From assembly GCF_023476645.1 (NCBI RefSeq), contig NZ_JAMCOJ010000001.1, positions 124,001 through 188,000 on the forward strand: a DNA stretch of 64,000 nucleotides. The letters are read 5' to 3'. Below the pieces are notes generated by a model. It was not told the DNA's origin. It saw nothing but the letters and a program-made list of their open reading frames with translations, and made no database searches. Positions 8,958 through 19,087 of the stretch are shown here, one piece after another. This DNA comes from Cellulophaga sp. 20_2_10. GTDB lineage: Bacteria > Bacteroidota > Bacteroidia > Flavobacteriales > Flavobacteriaceae. Positions within the stretch are counted from its first letter, which is position 1. Each line of letters begins with the position of its first letter. Both the position numbers and the translations under genes were made by a program.

Positions 8958-9638
8958 ATGAATAACTTACTTTATGAAGTAAAATACGCAGTAGAAACAC
9001 ATTTTAAATTTCTTCAAAACGATTTTAAATTTAAGCCTTTTAAAGAAGTTCCGTTAGCGTACGAGTACCATTTTAAAGCATTTGATGAAGCAAAAAACCA
9101 TATAAATATTCATATAGAATTAATTGCATCTACACCTATTTGGATAACTTTTAATGGTGTTTATATTGAAGAATTAATTAAAGATGATCTTTTAGATAAA
9201 TATAACAAGGAGTTACATTATTTATACGATAAAAACTTTAAGAGCTACTTAAAAACAAAAGATGTAAAATACATAAGCGCCAATATAGACAACTACAATT
9301 TATACGGTAATAGCATAAATAACAAACGACTACAAAGAATAGGGGGAATTGTAGCTGAGAAATTTTATTCCTTAGTAAAAGCGAGTCACGACCATACAGA
9401 TGCTAAGAAGAAAGAATATCTAAAAGAAACAGAACATATAAATTCTTGTAATTTAGAAGCGCTAAAAGAACTTACTAAAAATGAAGAATTTAAAGAGCAA
9501 TTTAAGCAAAGTAAAAAACTTGTGTTAGATACAGATAAGTGCGAAATAGATGTAGCGTCTATAGAAGAGCTTACAAAGCTCATAACTACCTTTTCTAGTC
9601 AAAATTTCAATAATTTTGAGTGGCATTTTATAAAATAG
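8958..9638 (+). CDS. Hypothetical protein (226 aa)
   Basis: The ATG at 8958 is preferred over the in-frame TTG at 8949. The protein is rich in Lys, Asn and aromatic residues, with an alpha/beta first half and a charged helical second half (HTDAKKKEYLKETEHIN, LKELTKNEEFKEQFKQSKKL). No membrane helix and no recognised family. It begins 23 bases after the preceding gene and is the last of the forward-strand run. Confidence 0.5.
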   Translation: MNNLLYEVKYAVETHFKFLQNDFKFKPFKEVPLAYEYHFKAFDEAKNHINIHIELIASTPIWITFNGVYIEELIKDDLLDKYNKELHYLYDKNFKSYLKTKDVKYISANIDNYNLYGNSINNKRLQRIGGIVAEKFYSLVKASHDHTDAKKKEYLKETEHINSCNLEALKELTKNEEFKEQFKQSKKLVLDTDKCEIDVASIEELTKLITTFSSQNFNNFEWHFIK

Positions 9639-9679
9639 TTTAAAGTCTTATGATCTATAAAAGACGTGCCTAAACTAAA

Positions 9680-10489
9680 TTAACCCCAATTTGTTTTCTG
9701 ATATTCGTTTATCCATTCTTTAGGGTATTTGCTATACAAATCTTTTAAAAGTTGTTTGTTTGCTTCTGTTTTCTTAAAATCCATATAAAAGCTACCTAAA
9801 AACCAAACATTGGTGTTTGTTAAGTTGCTCTTATGTAAGTCCAATAAAACAGTCTTAGACTCCGCATTAGTGTCTAGCAATAGTAATACTAGAGAGCCAG
9901 CTGTTAAAAAACTACTTTTAAAATAATAGTCAAACCCATTTTTTATGCGATTTACTAGAACTCTGTTGTTTAAAAAAGGGGAGAAACGTGCGTGCTTTTT
10001 TCTAAGGTTGGGGTAGGTGGTATAACTATTGCAAAGCCCTGTAAACTTTAAAAGATCTAGATAATCATTGTAGAGCACATCATAAATAGAATCAGAGTTT
10101 TCATTGTTTTTTATGCCAAATAATAGATATAAAATGTCAGCGCTTAAAAATGTATTTTCTAAATCGTTATCTTCAATATTATGTGCCACAGCTTTTAAAA
10201 ATAAGCTGTAATGCTTTTCTAAAGGCTTGTATATATTTCCTAATTTAAGTTGATAATAATAGGCCAGGTACATATCTTCCTCAGAAATTTTAAGCATTTT
10301 AGTACTCATTACTCTGTTAATCTCGTAATGATATGAAGGATAGAATTGCCCTTGAAAATTATTTTCGTACGCTTCCTTTTCACTCGCTATAAAATGCTTT
10401 ATAATTCCAATATTATCCTTTTTTATCTCTGCAGCAAAATTTAAATTTCCATATAAAGTTTCTTGGTTTTTTAGTAAATCGTTTTTCAT
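9680..10489 (-). CDS. Hypothetical helical protein (269 aa)
   Basis: An all-helical soluble protein with regularly spaced hydrophobic helices (EEDMYLAYYYQLKLGNIYKPLE, FLSADILYLLFGIK). It may be an alpha-alpha superhelix of the kind seen in toxin-immunity proteins, but no family is recognised. It forms a minus-strand pair with the gene whose start lies at 10999; the gap is 54 bases. Confidence 0.55.
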   Translation of the reverse strand: MKNDLLKNQETLYGNLNFAAEIKKDNIGIIKHFIASEKEAYENNFQGQFYPSYHYEINRVMSTKMLKISEEDMYLAYYYQLKLGNIYKPLEKHYSLFLKAVAHNIEDNDLENTFLSADILYLLFGIKNNENSDSIYDVLYNDYLDLLKFTGLCNSYTTYPNLRKKHARFSPFLNNRVLVNRIKNGFDYYFKSSFLTAGSLVLLLLDTNAESKTVLLDLHKSNLTNTNVWFLGSFYMDFKKTEANKQLLKDLYSKYPKEWINEYQKTNWG

Positions 10490-10543
10490 TTTTTTACGGT
10501 AATTTAATTTTTACTTCGCTTCTAAATTGGTAGTGTTCGTTGT

Positions 10544-10999
10544 TTAAACAGTATCTATTAAGCAGCCTTTTAATGCTTTGTTAGCTAGTCTTTTTGCTTT
10601 GGTTTCCTGTGTATCAAAAGGAGCTGTATTAGTTAAAGAAACCCCAAATTCTTCTTCTAATTTTTCTTTAGAAATTTCTAATGCTCTTTTAACAATTAAG
10701 GGGTACACATCGTTAGTAAACCAATTTTTTAAACTGTGTTGGTAACTAGAAACATTATAATCATAAAAAGTGTTTTTAGTGCCTATTTCATACTTTTTAT
10801 CGTCTAATATAAAAAAGTACGTTAAGCTTATGGTAATTGTTGTATTGGCACCTTCCTTATCATCTGGCCAGTCATAGATTAAAAAATAGGCATCATCTAT
10901 ACTTATTTTAGGCGTAATTTTTTTGGTTACTTCTTTTTTGTGCGTTATTTGAAAACCACCACCTTTACATATATTATCTACTGTTTTTGTATAATCCAT
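10544..10999 (-). CDS. Hypothetical protein (151 aa)
   Basis: A soluble protein of mixed alpha/beta character (KISIDDAYFLIYDWPDD, TTITISLTYFFILDDKKY). The family is not recognised. It is the upstream member of a two-gene minus-strand unit. The gene diverges from the sensor kinase at 11165, with a 165-base intergenic stretch. Confidence 0.5.
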   Translation of the reverse strand: MDYTKTVDNICKGGGFQITHKKEVTKKITPKISIDDAYFLIYDWPDDKEGANTTITISLTYFFILDDKKYEIGTKNTFYDYNVSSYQHSLKNWFTNDVYPLIVKRALEISKEKLEEEFGVSLTNTAPFDTQETKAKRLANKALKGCLIDTV

Positions 11000-11164
11000 T
11001 CTATTTCTTTTGAAGAACTAATGTAGTGTTGAATTTCTATAACTTTAATTGCCTTTTATAAGTGCTATCAATTGTTTTGTATTTGCTATTTTAGATGTTA
11101 AAATAATTTCTCTTTTAAAAGGAATACAGTAGTTTCGTTCTTCTAAGAACAGCATAACATATTT

Positions 11165-13012
11165 ATGAAATATTGCTTTTTAAGTAACGTTTTAGTTTAC
11201 ACAGGTTTATTCTTTTTACTAAACAGTTGTACCCATTCTAATAGTAATGAAAAAGAGTTTACGGCTAGTATAGAAACTGCAGACAGCCTAGCGCAACATA
11301 ATGCAATAAAAGGCATACAAACTTTAGATAGTTTAAAACTTAATTTTTCTGGAATAACCCAAGAACAAGAAGCACTTTTATTATTTAAAAAAGGAGAGAT
11401 TTATTACATAAACGATTTGTATGTAGAATCTATTTTAGAGCATCAAAAAGCCGCTGCATTATTTACAAAACAAAAAGATACTTACAATAAAACTAGGAGT
11501 TTAATAACTTTAAGTGCAGCAAATTTAAGGTTAAAAAACATAGAAAAAGCACAAGAATTTGCTTTAGAAGCTTTACAGAATGCAGATTTATTAGAAGATA
11601 AAAGGTTGCTAGCAAAGGCAAACAATCAATTGTTTCAGTTGCATTTTAGTTTAGAAGATTATCCCAAAGCAATGGAATACATAAAAAATGCAGATCGTAT
11701 TTTTGTAGACCAGAAAGACACCACTTCTAGTATAGCTATTAAAGGAAATATTGCAAGTATTTACTTAAAACAGAAACAATATAATAAGGCATTACAAGCG
11801 TACCAAGAAGCATTGAAATTGGGCCAAAATTCCAAGTCGCCACAGACCATTGTTAGCATTCTTAACAACATAGGTTACACGTATATAGAAACAGAAAAAT
11901 ATGCAACCGCCGCAACCTTTTTAGAAGGAGCTATAAAATTAAATAAAAATATAGGAGCAATTAACGGTGCGCCATACAAAGGTTTAGGTTATGCTTACTT
12001 TGTAAATAACGATTTTGAAACAGCTAAACTTTATTACAGCGAAGCTTTTACAATATACCAACAGAATAAAAATATACCAGAGCAAATTCAAATTTTAGAT
12101 AAGCTAATAACAATTGCTATTCGTGGTAATAATTCTGAACAAGCTTTAAGTTATCAATCGCAAAGAGATCAGCTTCAGATAGATAATCAAGCAAAAGAAA
12201 CAGAGAGTTTATTGCATTTTGCTACAGTGAAGTATGAAGCAAAAGAAAAAGAGGCAGATCTATTATATCAAAAACAACTAAATAAGAAAAACAGATTGCT
12301 TTATGGTAGTAGTTTAGTGGCTTTGGTATTGCTGCTAATTCTAGTTGGTTCTTATTTATATATAGCAAAACTTAAGGCGGCAAATAAGGCATCTAAATTA
12401 GAACAAAGTTTACTGCGAGTACAGATGAATCCACACTTTATTTTTAACACGCTTGCAGCAATACAAAATGTAACATTAGATCAGGACCCTATAAAATCAT
12501 CAAACTACATAGCAAAATTCTCTAAGCTTATTCGTCAAAATTTTGATTACGTGCGTAAAGAAGAAATTACGTTAGAGCAAGAAATTAGTATGATAGGGAA
12601 CTACATAGAAACACAACAATTGCGTTTTCATAACTCTTTTGTGTATCAATTAGACCTCGCCACCGATCAAGATATAAAAAGCTTAAAGGTACCACCAATG
12701 CTTTTACAACCGTTTTTAGAAAACGCAATAGAGTATGGGTTAAAAGATAAAAAATCTGGAGGTGTTTTAACATTGCAAATTTTTAAGGAAAACAATGCTC
12801 TTTGTTTTGTTGTAACAGATAATGGTATAGGTAGATCACATCAAGCTAAAGAACAGAAAAAGTCTACAGAGCTACACGCTACAGATATTTTTATAGAGCG
12901 ATTAAAGTTGCGTAAAAAAGGAGAAGAAAAGACGTTTAAAATAGAAGATTTATACAATTTAGAACGCCAAGCAGTTGGAACTAAAGTATCTTTTAAAATT
13001 TATTTTGTATGA
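11165..13012 (+). CDS. TPR-containing LytS/YehU-type sensor histidine kinase
   Basis: An N-terminal lipobox-like sequence (LLNSC, Cys22) or signal anchor leads a periplasmic TPR array (about residues 30-340; for example YIKNADRIFVDQKDTTSSIAIKGNIASIY is split over one unit). One transmembrane helix lies near residues 378-400. The cytoplasmic part has the LytS-type His_kinase motif VQMNPHFIFNTL with His424, the N-box LLQPFLENAIEYG (Asn520) and G-box DNGIGRS. It should phosphorylate the LytTR regulator encoded next; the genes overlap by ATGA. The signal is unknown. Flavobacteria commonly hold such TPR kinase/LytTR pairs. Confidence 0.9.
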   Translation: MKYCFLSNVLVYTGLFFLLNSCTHSNSNEKEFTASIETADSLAQHNAIKGIQTLDSLKLNFSGITQEQEALLLFKKGEIYYINDLYVESILEHQKAAALFTKQKDTYNKTRSLITLSAANLRLKNIEKAQEFALEALQNADLLEDKRLLAKANNQLFQLHFSLEDYPKAMEYIKNADRIFVDQKDTTSSIAIKGNIASIYLKQKQYNKALQAYQEALKLGQNSKSPQTIVSILNNIGYTYIETEKYATAATFLEGAIKLNKNIGAINGAPYKGLGYAYFVNNDFETAKLYYSEAFTIYQQNKNIPEQIQILDKLITIAIRGNNSEQALSYQSQRDQLQIDNQAKETESLLHFATVKYEAKEKEADLLYQKQLNKKNRLLYGSSLVALVLLLILVGSYLYIAKLKAANKASKLEQSLLRVQMNPHFIFNTLAAIQNVTLDQDPIKSSNYIAKFSKLIRQNFDYVRKEEITLEQEISMIGNYIETQQLRFHNSFVYQLDLATDQDIKSLKVPPMLLQPFLENAIEYGLKDKKSGGVLTLQIFKENNALCFVVTDNGIGRSHQAKEQKKSTELHATDIFIERLKLRKKGEEKTFKIEDLYNLERQAVGTKVSFKIYFV

Positions 13013-13749
13013 TAAAAATTGCGATTATTGAAGATGAATTTAATGCGTTAAACACCTTATCTAAACTACTGCAATACACTCAAAAAGGAATAGAAATTGT
13101 AGCTAAAATAGATACTGTTAACGATGCTATCACATTTTTAAAAAACAACACTGTAGATTTAGTTTTTTTAGATATAGAACTAATTGGTGGCAATGCTTTT
13201 TCCATATTAGATGCCTTAGACAACATAAACTTTAAAATTATATTTACTACTGCCTATAGCGATTTTGCCATAAAAGCAATACGTGTAGATGCTATAGATT
13301 ATTTGCTAAAACCAATAGATTCTGACGAGTTAACAGCTTCTATGGACCGTTTTAGAACCTCTTATAAAAAAGAAGAACAATACAACACCCTGCTTACTAC
13401 AACGACCAGTGCAGAAAAAGATAACGAAGCAAAAAACACATTGCTAATTAAAACAACACAGGAGCAACACGTTTTGGTAATGGATGATATTATTAGGTGC
13501 CAGTCTGATGGGAGTTACACTATTTTTTATACAAAGAATAAAAAAATTATGAGCGCCAGAAACTTAAAGTATTACGAGAGTATGTTAAACGATTCTGCCT
13601 TTGTAAGAGTGCATCAATCGCACTTAATTAATATAAAATACATAGATTCTATTGTAGTAAACGATATTGTTTTAAAAGACGGTGATAAGGTGCCTGTATC
13701 TTCCAGAAAAAAGAGTTATTTAAAACAATTTTTAGCGAATCTAAAGTAA
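13009..13749 (+). CDS. LytTR-family response regulator
   Basis: A receiver domain (residues 1-120) has the acidic cluster E9-D/E, phosphoacceptor Asp55 in LVFLDIEL, Thr81 and Lys101 in DYLLKPID. A LytTR DNA-binding domain follows at about residues 150-245, with the typical DIIRCQSDGSYTIFY and VRVHQSHLINIKYI. The start ATG overlaps the kinase stop codon, so the two are translationally coupled. No target gene can be named. Confidence 0.92.
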   Translation: MIKIAIIEDEFNALNTLSKLLQYTQKGIEIVAKIDTVNDAITFLKNNTVDLVFLDIELIGGNAFSILDALDNINFKIIFTTAYSDFAIKAIRVDAIDYLLKPIDSDELTASMDRFRTSYKKEEQYNTLLTTTTSAEKDNEAKNTLLIKTTQEQHVLVMDDIIRCQSDGSYTIFYTKNKKIMSARNLKYYESMLNDSAFVRVHQSHLINIKYIDSIVVNDIVLKDGDKVPVSSRKKSYLKQFLANLK

Positions 13750-13863
13750 GATTGTAACGAATTTAAAACAAAAAACTACGCTTGTAAAACCGTTTGCAAG
13801 CCTTGCCATTTTTAGTCTAGTTTTAGGGTTGTAAATAAAAATATAAACTTAAAATATACTATT

Positions 13864-14274
13864 ATGGGACTTAAAGAGAAGAAAATTACAAAGCAATTTC
13901 AAGACGAAAAACTTCCTGCGTTAAAAGAGCAAATCGTTAAAGCTGCTGGTTTTGATGTTCCTTTAGAAGTAGAATGGGATACTTTATTTGAAGATCGTTT
14001 TACTCATTTATATATGGACACGTATTCACAAATTTATTTTGAGCCATTAATTGAAGCTTTTACAGCAATTACTGCAGACGATCTAGGTAAAGAGGCATTA
14101 CAAGAAAGTCTTAAAAAAGTTGTTATTGTAAATAGAGACAACCATCACAACCCAACACATGCTTATACTTTTAAAGATGGTGTTTTAGAAGTAAACCACT
14201 GTCCGGTTAGTAATGCACCAGATGTAGCTAGAAGAACAAAAGTACTTACAGAGTTATTAGAAAATAACCTTTAA
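13864..14274 (+). CDS. Hypothetical protein (136 aa)
   Basis: A soluble protein with an N-terminal basic helix, a DTLFEDRFTHLYMDTYSQIYFEPL segment split by aromatic residues, and a strand-rich C-terminus (VVIVNRDNHHNPTHAYTFKDGVLEVNH broken by turns). Such proteins recur in Bacteroidota beside orphan or immunity-like genes, but I do not know a family name. It sits 114 bases after the response regulator. Confidence 0.55.
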   Translation: MGLKEKKITKQFQDEKLPALKEQIVKAAGFDVPLEVEWDTLFEDRFTHLYMDTYSQIYFEPLIEAFTAITADDLGKEALQESLKKVVIVNRDNHHNPTHAYTFKDGVLEVNHCPVSNAPDVARRTKVLTELLENNL

Positions 14275-14285
14275 TACTAGTTTAT

Positions 14286-14744
14286 ATGCAATCTACTCTT
14301 AGAAATTTAACAGAGGATGAATATAATGTACTAGAGCTAAATTTAGATTTAGGATATTCAATTTGTAAAAAATATGTACCAGATTTTGATGGCACATTTA
14401 CAGCTAAATTACTAACTAACGTTTTTGGACTTTGGTTGGCAGATACAACAGCATATATTGCAAATGAAAATATCAATGATTTTAACTCTAGCTGTGCAGA
14501 AAAGCCAAATGATAGAATGATTGAGTTTGGTCTGGGTAGTGCATATGGTGAGATATTAAATACGGAGTTTAATACAAACTGGAAACATATTACAGACGAG
14601 TATGGTGCTGAGATTTGTATACGACATGAAAATCCAGAATATACTACGTTCCCTTATTCTATAGTACAAAAAAGAACGGTGTCTAAAGAGACTAGTTTTT
14701 TTGAGCCTATAATGGCAACAATGAAGTACAATATATCTAAATAG
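14286..14744 (+). CDS. Hypothetical protein (152 aa)
   Basis: A soluble protein with NVFGLWLADTTAY, IEFGLGSAYGEIL and a C-terminal EICIRHENPEYTTFPYS. The pattern GSAYGE...W..-tde.G.e.-i....-..-.P-- resembles small immunity-like alpha/beta proteins; I cannot assign it. It starts 11 bases after the previous stop, so a shared transcript is likely. Confidence 0.5.
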   Translation: MQSTLRNLTEDEYNVLELNLDLGYSICKKYVPDFDGTFTAKLLTNVFGLWLADTTAYIANENINDFNSSCAEKPNDRMIEFGLGSAYGEILNTEFNTNWKHITDEYGAEICIRHENPEYTTFPYSIVQKRTVSKETSFFEPIMATMKYNISK

Positions 14745-14793
14745 ATCAGATTGTTTATACTGTTTTTATATAAAAAGAAAAACCCTTGTGAAG

Positions 14794-15339
14794 ATGAGTT
14801 ATGAAGATGAATTAAAGATATCTGAAGCGGCAACCAAAGATACCTACGTGGGTTTGTTATTGTATTATAGAGATTGTGATTTGTATGCAGGTTTAATAGC
14901 CAAGTATGCAGTAAATCAGATTATTAAAGAAAAAGGTTTAACAGACGTATCTTCTTTTGCAGAAGGTTTGGGCAAAAATTTAAGGTTTGCAATAGCAAGT
15001 AATAAGGCTGTTGATATGTCAAAAATTAATCCGGATGTTGCTAAGTATGGTTTTAATCTTATTAAGCAACCTTCTTATTATAAAGTATTAGATGTCTATA
15101 CCGTTGGAGATAAAACACAAATTACGTTATTAAATTTTAATGTCGAATTTGTGAATTACATAAAAGATACAACGCATAGTATAGACAAGGAAATAATAAA
15201 ATTAGCAAGAAATAGGTTCGACCGTTATTTAAAGATAGAGCCTAATGGGTTTTTATACGACGATAACTGGTTAGCTAGAACTAAATTTCCAGTAGGAATG
15301 TCAGATTATGGTTTGTTTTTTAATCTTGAAAACGAATAG
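14794..15339 (+). CDS. Hypothetical protein (181 aa)
   Basis: ATG at 14794 is chosen over an in-frame GTG at 14788. The protein is soluble and mixed alpha/beta, with YVGLLLYYRDCDLYAGLIAKY and WLARTKFPVGMSDYGLFF. No recognised domain, signal peptide or membrane segment. It is part of the same forward-strand series as its neighbours. Confidence 0.5.
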   Translation: MSYEDELKISEAATKDTYVGLLLYYRDCDLYAGLIAKYAVNQIIKEKGLTDVSSFAEGLGKNLRFAIASNKAVDMSKINPDVAKYGFNLIKQPSYYKVLDVYTVGDKTQITLLNFNVEFVNYIKDTTHSIDKEIIKLARNRFDRYLKIEPNGFLYDDNWLARTKFPVGMSDYGLFFNLENE

Positions 15340-15375
15340 TAAGACTCTAAAAACTAATTTATTTAAAAAATAAGA

Positions 15376-16095
15376 ATGGAAAAAAATACAGACAATACAG
15401 AAATTGATATACATAAGTTTGAAACCTTGACTAAGGTAGATTTTAATTCGCTAGAAGATGCTTTTGAAGCCCATGCAGGTTTATCATTTGAAAAACAATT
15501 AATATTTGGGGATATTATTGGGGATAATGGTTGGCAACTAGATTTGGGAAAAGAAAGTATTCTTTTTGGTGAGTTAGAATTTCCTATACAGGTTATAGGT
15601 TCGTTATCTTTTAATTCTAATTCTTGGATGTGGGGCTGGGCAAATACGCAAAGCGGAATTCCAGAAAGTTTATTAGTACAATCTAATAAGTTAAAAGAAA
15701 TAGGAGAAGAGAAGAACATTAAAGAACTAATAGATGGTCATTTTAATGTAGAAGAAGGTTTTGAGCATAAAATGGGTATGCTAGCTAGCGGGGTATTTAA
15801 CTCTAAAAGTTATTATAGTGCTAATTACGGACAAGGAACACTTATTGTTACAATAGACGATAATAAAGTACCGGCAATAAATAAGACAGAACTAGAGAAG
15901 GTTTTAACTTGTTTTCCGCAATTAATTAGTGCTATTACAGTAGACCATAAAAAGGCATTTAAAAACTATTTAATAGATCGCGATTTTAAACTGTATACAA
16001 CTGATACTAAAATTAAAGGATTAAAAGATGGTAAAATTATAACCGCTGAGTTTGATGATTTGGGAAGATTAGAATCCTTAAGTGCCAAATTATAG
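15376..16095 (+). CDS. DUF6882-like protein
   Basis: After an acidic start, the core reads GWQLDLGKESILFGELEFPIQVIGSLS, then SWMWGWANTQSGIPESLL and LKEIGEEKNIKEL. The W-D-----L-F-----Q--GS-S----W-W-WAN order is characteristic of the DUF6882 group of small soluble proteins. Activity unknown; such proteins are common in immunity-like gene clusters. It is the last of the soluble series and is followed by a terminator. Confidence 0.65.
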   Translation: MEKNTDNTEIDIHKFETLTKVDFNSLEDAFEAHAGLSFEKQLIFGDIIGDNGWQLDLGKESILFGELEFPIQVIGSLSFNSNSWMWGWANTQSGIPESLLVQSNKLKEIGEEKNIKELIDGHFNVEEGFEHKMGMLASGVFNSKSYYSANYGQGTLIVTIDDNKVPAINKTELEKVLTCFPQLISAITVDHKKAFKNYLIDRDFKLYTTDTKIKGLKDGKIITAEFDDLGRLESLSAKL

Positions 16096-16126
16096 TAGGT
16101 TTGCAATTGTTTTATACATTTTTAAG

Positions 16127-16157
16127 ACCCTGTAACAGCAATGTTATAGGGTTTTTT
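16127..16157 (+). terminator. Intrinsic terminator
   Basis: An 11-bp stem (ACCCTGTAACA with TGTTATAGGGT, one G-T pair) with loop GCAA is followed by a T run, 31 bases after the DUF6882-like gene. Confidence 0.8.
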
Positions 16158-16303
16158 ATTTTAAATTCGTTTTTACTGTAGAATTATTCTTAGTTTAAAT
16201 TGTAGGTGTTATTTAATTAGTTATGCCTGTTAAACAATTCTAAAATTGTATTTTAGCTTAACACATTGACCTTTTTTAACTATAGTTTAATAATATAAAT
16301 CAG

Positions 16304-19063
16304 ATGCGTTTTTTTACATATATAATTTTCTTTTTTTTTACAACTGTACTAATTGCCCAAGTTACACCTGCCGAGAAAGCTGCATTGTTAGCTTTTTATA
16401 ATGCAACTGGTGGGCCAAATTGGAAAAGTGAAACTGATGCAGATCCAACCAATGATTGGGATTTTAGTGGTAATGTTACTAGCGACTGGTATGGAGTTAC
16501 AGTTACAAGCGGAAATGTTGTTTCTATTGATATGAATCCTACAAGAAATTCTAATGCCGCAAATAACTTAATAGGTTTTATACCTCCGGAAATAGAAGAT
16601 TTAAGTTTCCTAAGGACACTAAGATTACCAGCGGAAGAGGATCTAATAGGTACAATACCATTAGGTTTATATAACATAACATCTTTAGTTACTTTAGACT
16701 TAGCAAGAAATGGTTTTTCAGGAACAATGCCAACAGAAATTGCGCAACTAACAAATCTAAGAACTCTTTATTTAACTGCAAATGAATTTAGTGGTGAACT
16801 TCCAATAGAATTTACTACGTTGAATCAATTACAAGTATTTAATATTAGCAATAATGACTTTAGTGGCGAAATTCCTATAGCGATTACTAATATGTTAAAT
16901 TTGAAAGAGTTGAATTTATCTAACAACCCTTTTACGGGATATCTGTATCCTGAATATGGAAATTTAATAAATTTAAATCTATTCCACTTTTCCGGAAATT
17001 TAATAACTGGATCTATACCAACAGAATTTGGAAATTTAACGAGTTTAAGATCGCTCGTCCTTGGAAATAATGATTTAAGTGGAGTATTACCACCAAGTTT
17101 AGGTAATTTAAGCAACTTACAATACATGAATATATTTGGCACAGGTATTTCTGGTTCTATACCTCCAGAATTTGGTAATTTAACTAGCGTTAATACGATG
17201 TACTTAAGTAGTAATTCACTTTCAGGAGCAATACCATCCTCATTAGGTAATTTAATACAAATGAATAGGTTTAGTATTAGCGAAAATCAAATTTCTGGCG
17301 AGTTACCTGCTACTCTTGGAGCCTGGAGCAATGTAGGTAGTTTTGAGGCATCTGGAAACGAACTTACAGGGAATATACCAGAGAGTTTCCAAAGTTTTAC
17401 AAATATTAAAAAATTGGGTCTGGCATCAAACCAAATGTCAGGAGCACTATCTCCGTTGTTTTCTAGTTGGACAACTATTGAAACTCTAGATTTACAAAAA
17501 AATTCTTTTTCCGGAGAAATTCCAGATAGCTATTCAAGTTTTACCAATTTAGTAGTATTAAATTTAGGAGAAAATGAGTTTAGTGGCGAGTTATCACCAT
17601 CTTTTGTGAACTGGACCAATATAACGTCCATTGATATTAGAGATAATGAGTTAGAAGGTGTAATACCAGATTTTACATCTATTCTTACTGCAGATCCATC
17701 AGGTTCTAATGGGGAAACTTTAGAAATTGATGGTAATAAATTTGAGTTTGGTGATTTTGAAGATCAGTTTACTCATTATAATGAACAACTTTTTGGTTTT
17801 ATTTATAGTCCACAAGCAAATGTAAATGATGTAGAAAATTTAACCAGCTGTTCAGGATCTTCTATTACTCTTTCTACCGTAGTTAGTGGTAGAGCTAACG
17901 TATACCAATGGCTTAAAAATGGTACTGCTATTTCTGGAGCAACTAGCGCAGATTTGGTTTTAAATTCCTTAGGGACCGCAGATTCTGGCACCTATACTTG
18001 TATAATAACTAGTACAATTGTAACAGGTTTAAGTTTAGAGCGTAATCCTATTGCATTAACAGTAAATTTAACAGGTCCAACAGCTAATACAATAAGTGAT
18101 ATACTTGCTTGTGACTTAGATGCAGATGGTTTTACTAATTTTACGATAGACTTAGCAAGTATAGAATCTCAAGTAGTAGGTTTGCAAAGCGGTGTTGTTG
18201 TTTCTTACCTGAACCCCAACGGAACCCCCTTAACGTTAAGCAATAATTATACAAATACAATTCCTAATAGCCAAACCATAACAGTTAGAGTAACAGATAT
18301 GGGAGGTTGTTATAATGATACTAATTTTAATCTTGTAGCTACACAACCAATAACGGCAGATAGTAAGAGTGCTGTCATTGCTTGTGATAGTTATATTTTG
18401 CCAAAGCTAAATGTTGGTAACAACTATTACACAGAAACCAATACCAATGGTACGCAATTGCAAGCAGAAGATATTATAACTACAACGCAGACTATTTATA
18501 TACATACAGGAATTGGCTCTTGCTCAGACGAAACTAATTTTAGAGTAACAATAGAACCTGCATTATTGGTAGATGACTTGGAAGATGTAACAGAATGTGG
18601 TGTATTTTCATTGCCAAATATTATTAATGGTAATTATTTTACCGAATCTAACGGGCAAGGTTTAAGATTAAGCGCAGGCGATAGTATAACAGAAACACAA
18701 ACAATTTATATTTTTAATCAGAGAGGTTCCTGTGCATTAGAGACTAGTTTTGTGGTAAGAATAGATTTGTTAGCTTGTGAAGATTCTGAAGAAGCTATAA
18801 AATCTAAATTCCCTAATTTCTTCACACCAAATCAAGATGGTATTAATGACGTTTGGAAAGTAGATCAAGAACTTTTCACCCTAGAAGGTATAGTTACAAT
18901 TCACGATCGCTATGGTAAGCTTTTAAAACAATTTAATGCAGTAAATGGGAGCTGGAATGGAACTTTTAATGGACAAAGATTACCATCGGCAGACTATTGG
19001 TACAAATTTACAAGCTTAGATGGTGCCATTGTTTTAACAGGTCACTTTACATTAAAAAGATAA
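16304..19063 (+). CDS. Secreted leucine-rich-repeat protein with Ig-like region and T9SS type B sorting domain
   Basis: A signal peptide (RFFTYIIFFFFTTVLIAQ) is followed by a plant-type LRR cap (EKAALLAFYNATGGPNWK) and about 16 LRR units of the NxFSGxIPxxxxNLxxLxxLxL kind (about residues 85-480). Next is an Ig-like segment (residues about 515-590; CSGSSITLSTVVSG and ADSGTYTC), two Cys-bearing beta modules, and the type B sorting domain FPNFFTPNQDGIND to GHFTLKR. The T9SS should export it and attach it to the cell surface, probably as an adhesin or ligand-binding protein. The ligand is unknown. Full length appears intact. Confidence 0.9.
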   Translation: MRFFTYIIFFFFTTVLIAQVTPAEKAALLAFYNATGGPNWKSETDADPTNDWDFSGNVTSDWYGVTVTSGNVVSIDMNPTRNSNAANNLIGFIPPEIEDLSFLRTLRLPAEEDLIGTIPLGLYNITSLVTLDLARNGFSGTMPTEIAQLTNLRTLYLTANEFSGELPIEFTTLNQLQVFNISNNDFSGEIPIAITNMLNLKELNLSNNPFTGYLYPEYGNLINLNLFHFSGNLITGSIPTEFGNLTSLRSLVLGNNDLSGVLPPSLGNLSNLQYMNIFGTGISGSIPPEFGNLTSVNTMYLSSNSLSGAIPSSLGNLIQMNRFSISENQISGELPATLGAWSNVGSFEASGNELTGNIPESFQSFTNIKKLGLASNQMSGALSPLFSSWTTIETLDLQKNSFSGEIPDSYSSFTNLVVLNLGENEFSGELSPSFVNWTNITSIDIRDNELEGVIPDFTSILTADPSGSNGETLEIDGNKFEFGDFEDQFTHYNEQLFGFIYSPQANVNDVENLTSCSGSSITLSTVVSGRANVYQWLKNGTAISGATSADLVLNSLGTADSGTYTCIITSTIVTGLSLERNPIALTVNLTGPTANTISDILACDLDADGFTNFTIDLASIESQVVGLQSGVVVSYLNPNGTPLTLSNNYTNTIPNSQTITVRVTDMGGCYNDTNFNLVATQPITADSKSAVIACDSYILPKLNVGNNYYTETNTNGTQLQAEDIITTTQTIYIHTGIGSCSDETNFRVTIEPALLVDDLEDVTECGVFSLPNIINGNYFTESNGQGLRLSAGDSITETQTIYIFNQRGSCALETSFVVRIDLLACEDSEEAIKSKFPNFFTPNQDGINDVWKVDQELFTLEGIVTIHDRYGKLLKQFNAVNGSWNGTFNGQRLPSADYWYKFTSLDGAIVLTGHFTLKR

Positions 19064-19087
19064 TAGATAAAGATCTAGACCAAAATA

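Noticed and set aside
14282-14476. Reverse-strand frame within the 152-aa protein gene
   Set aside because: Mirror frame of a forward gene with no independent evidence.
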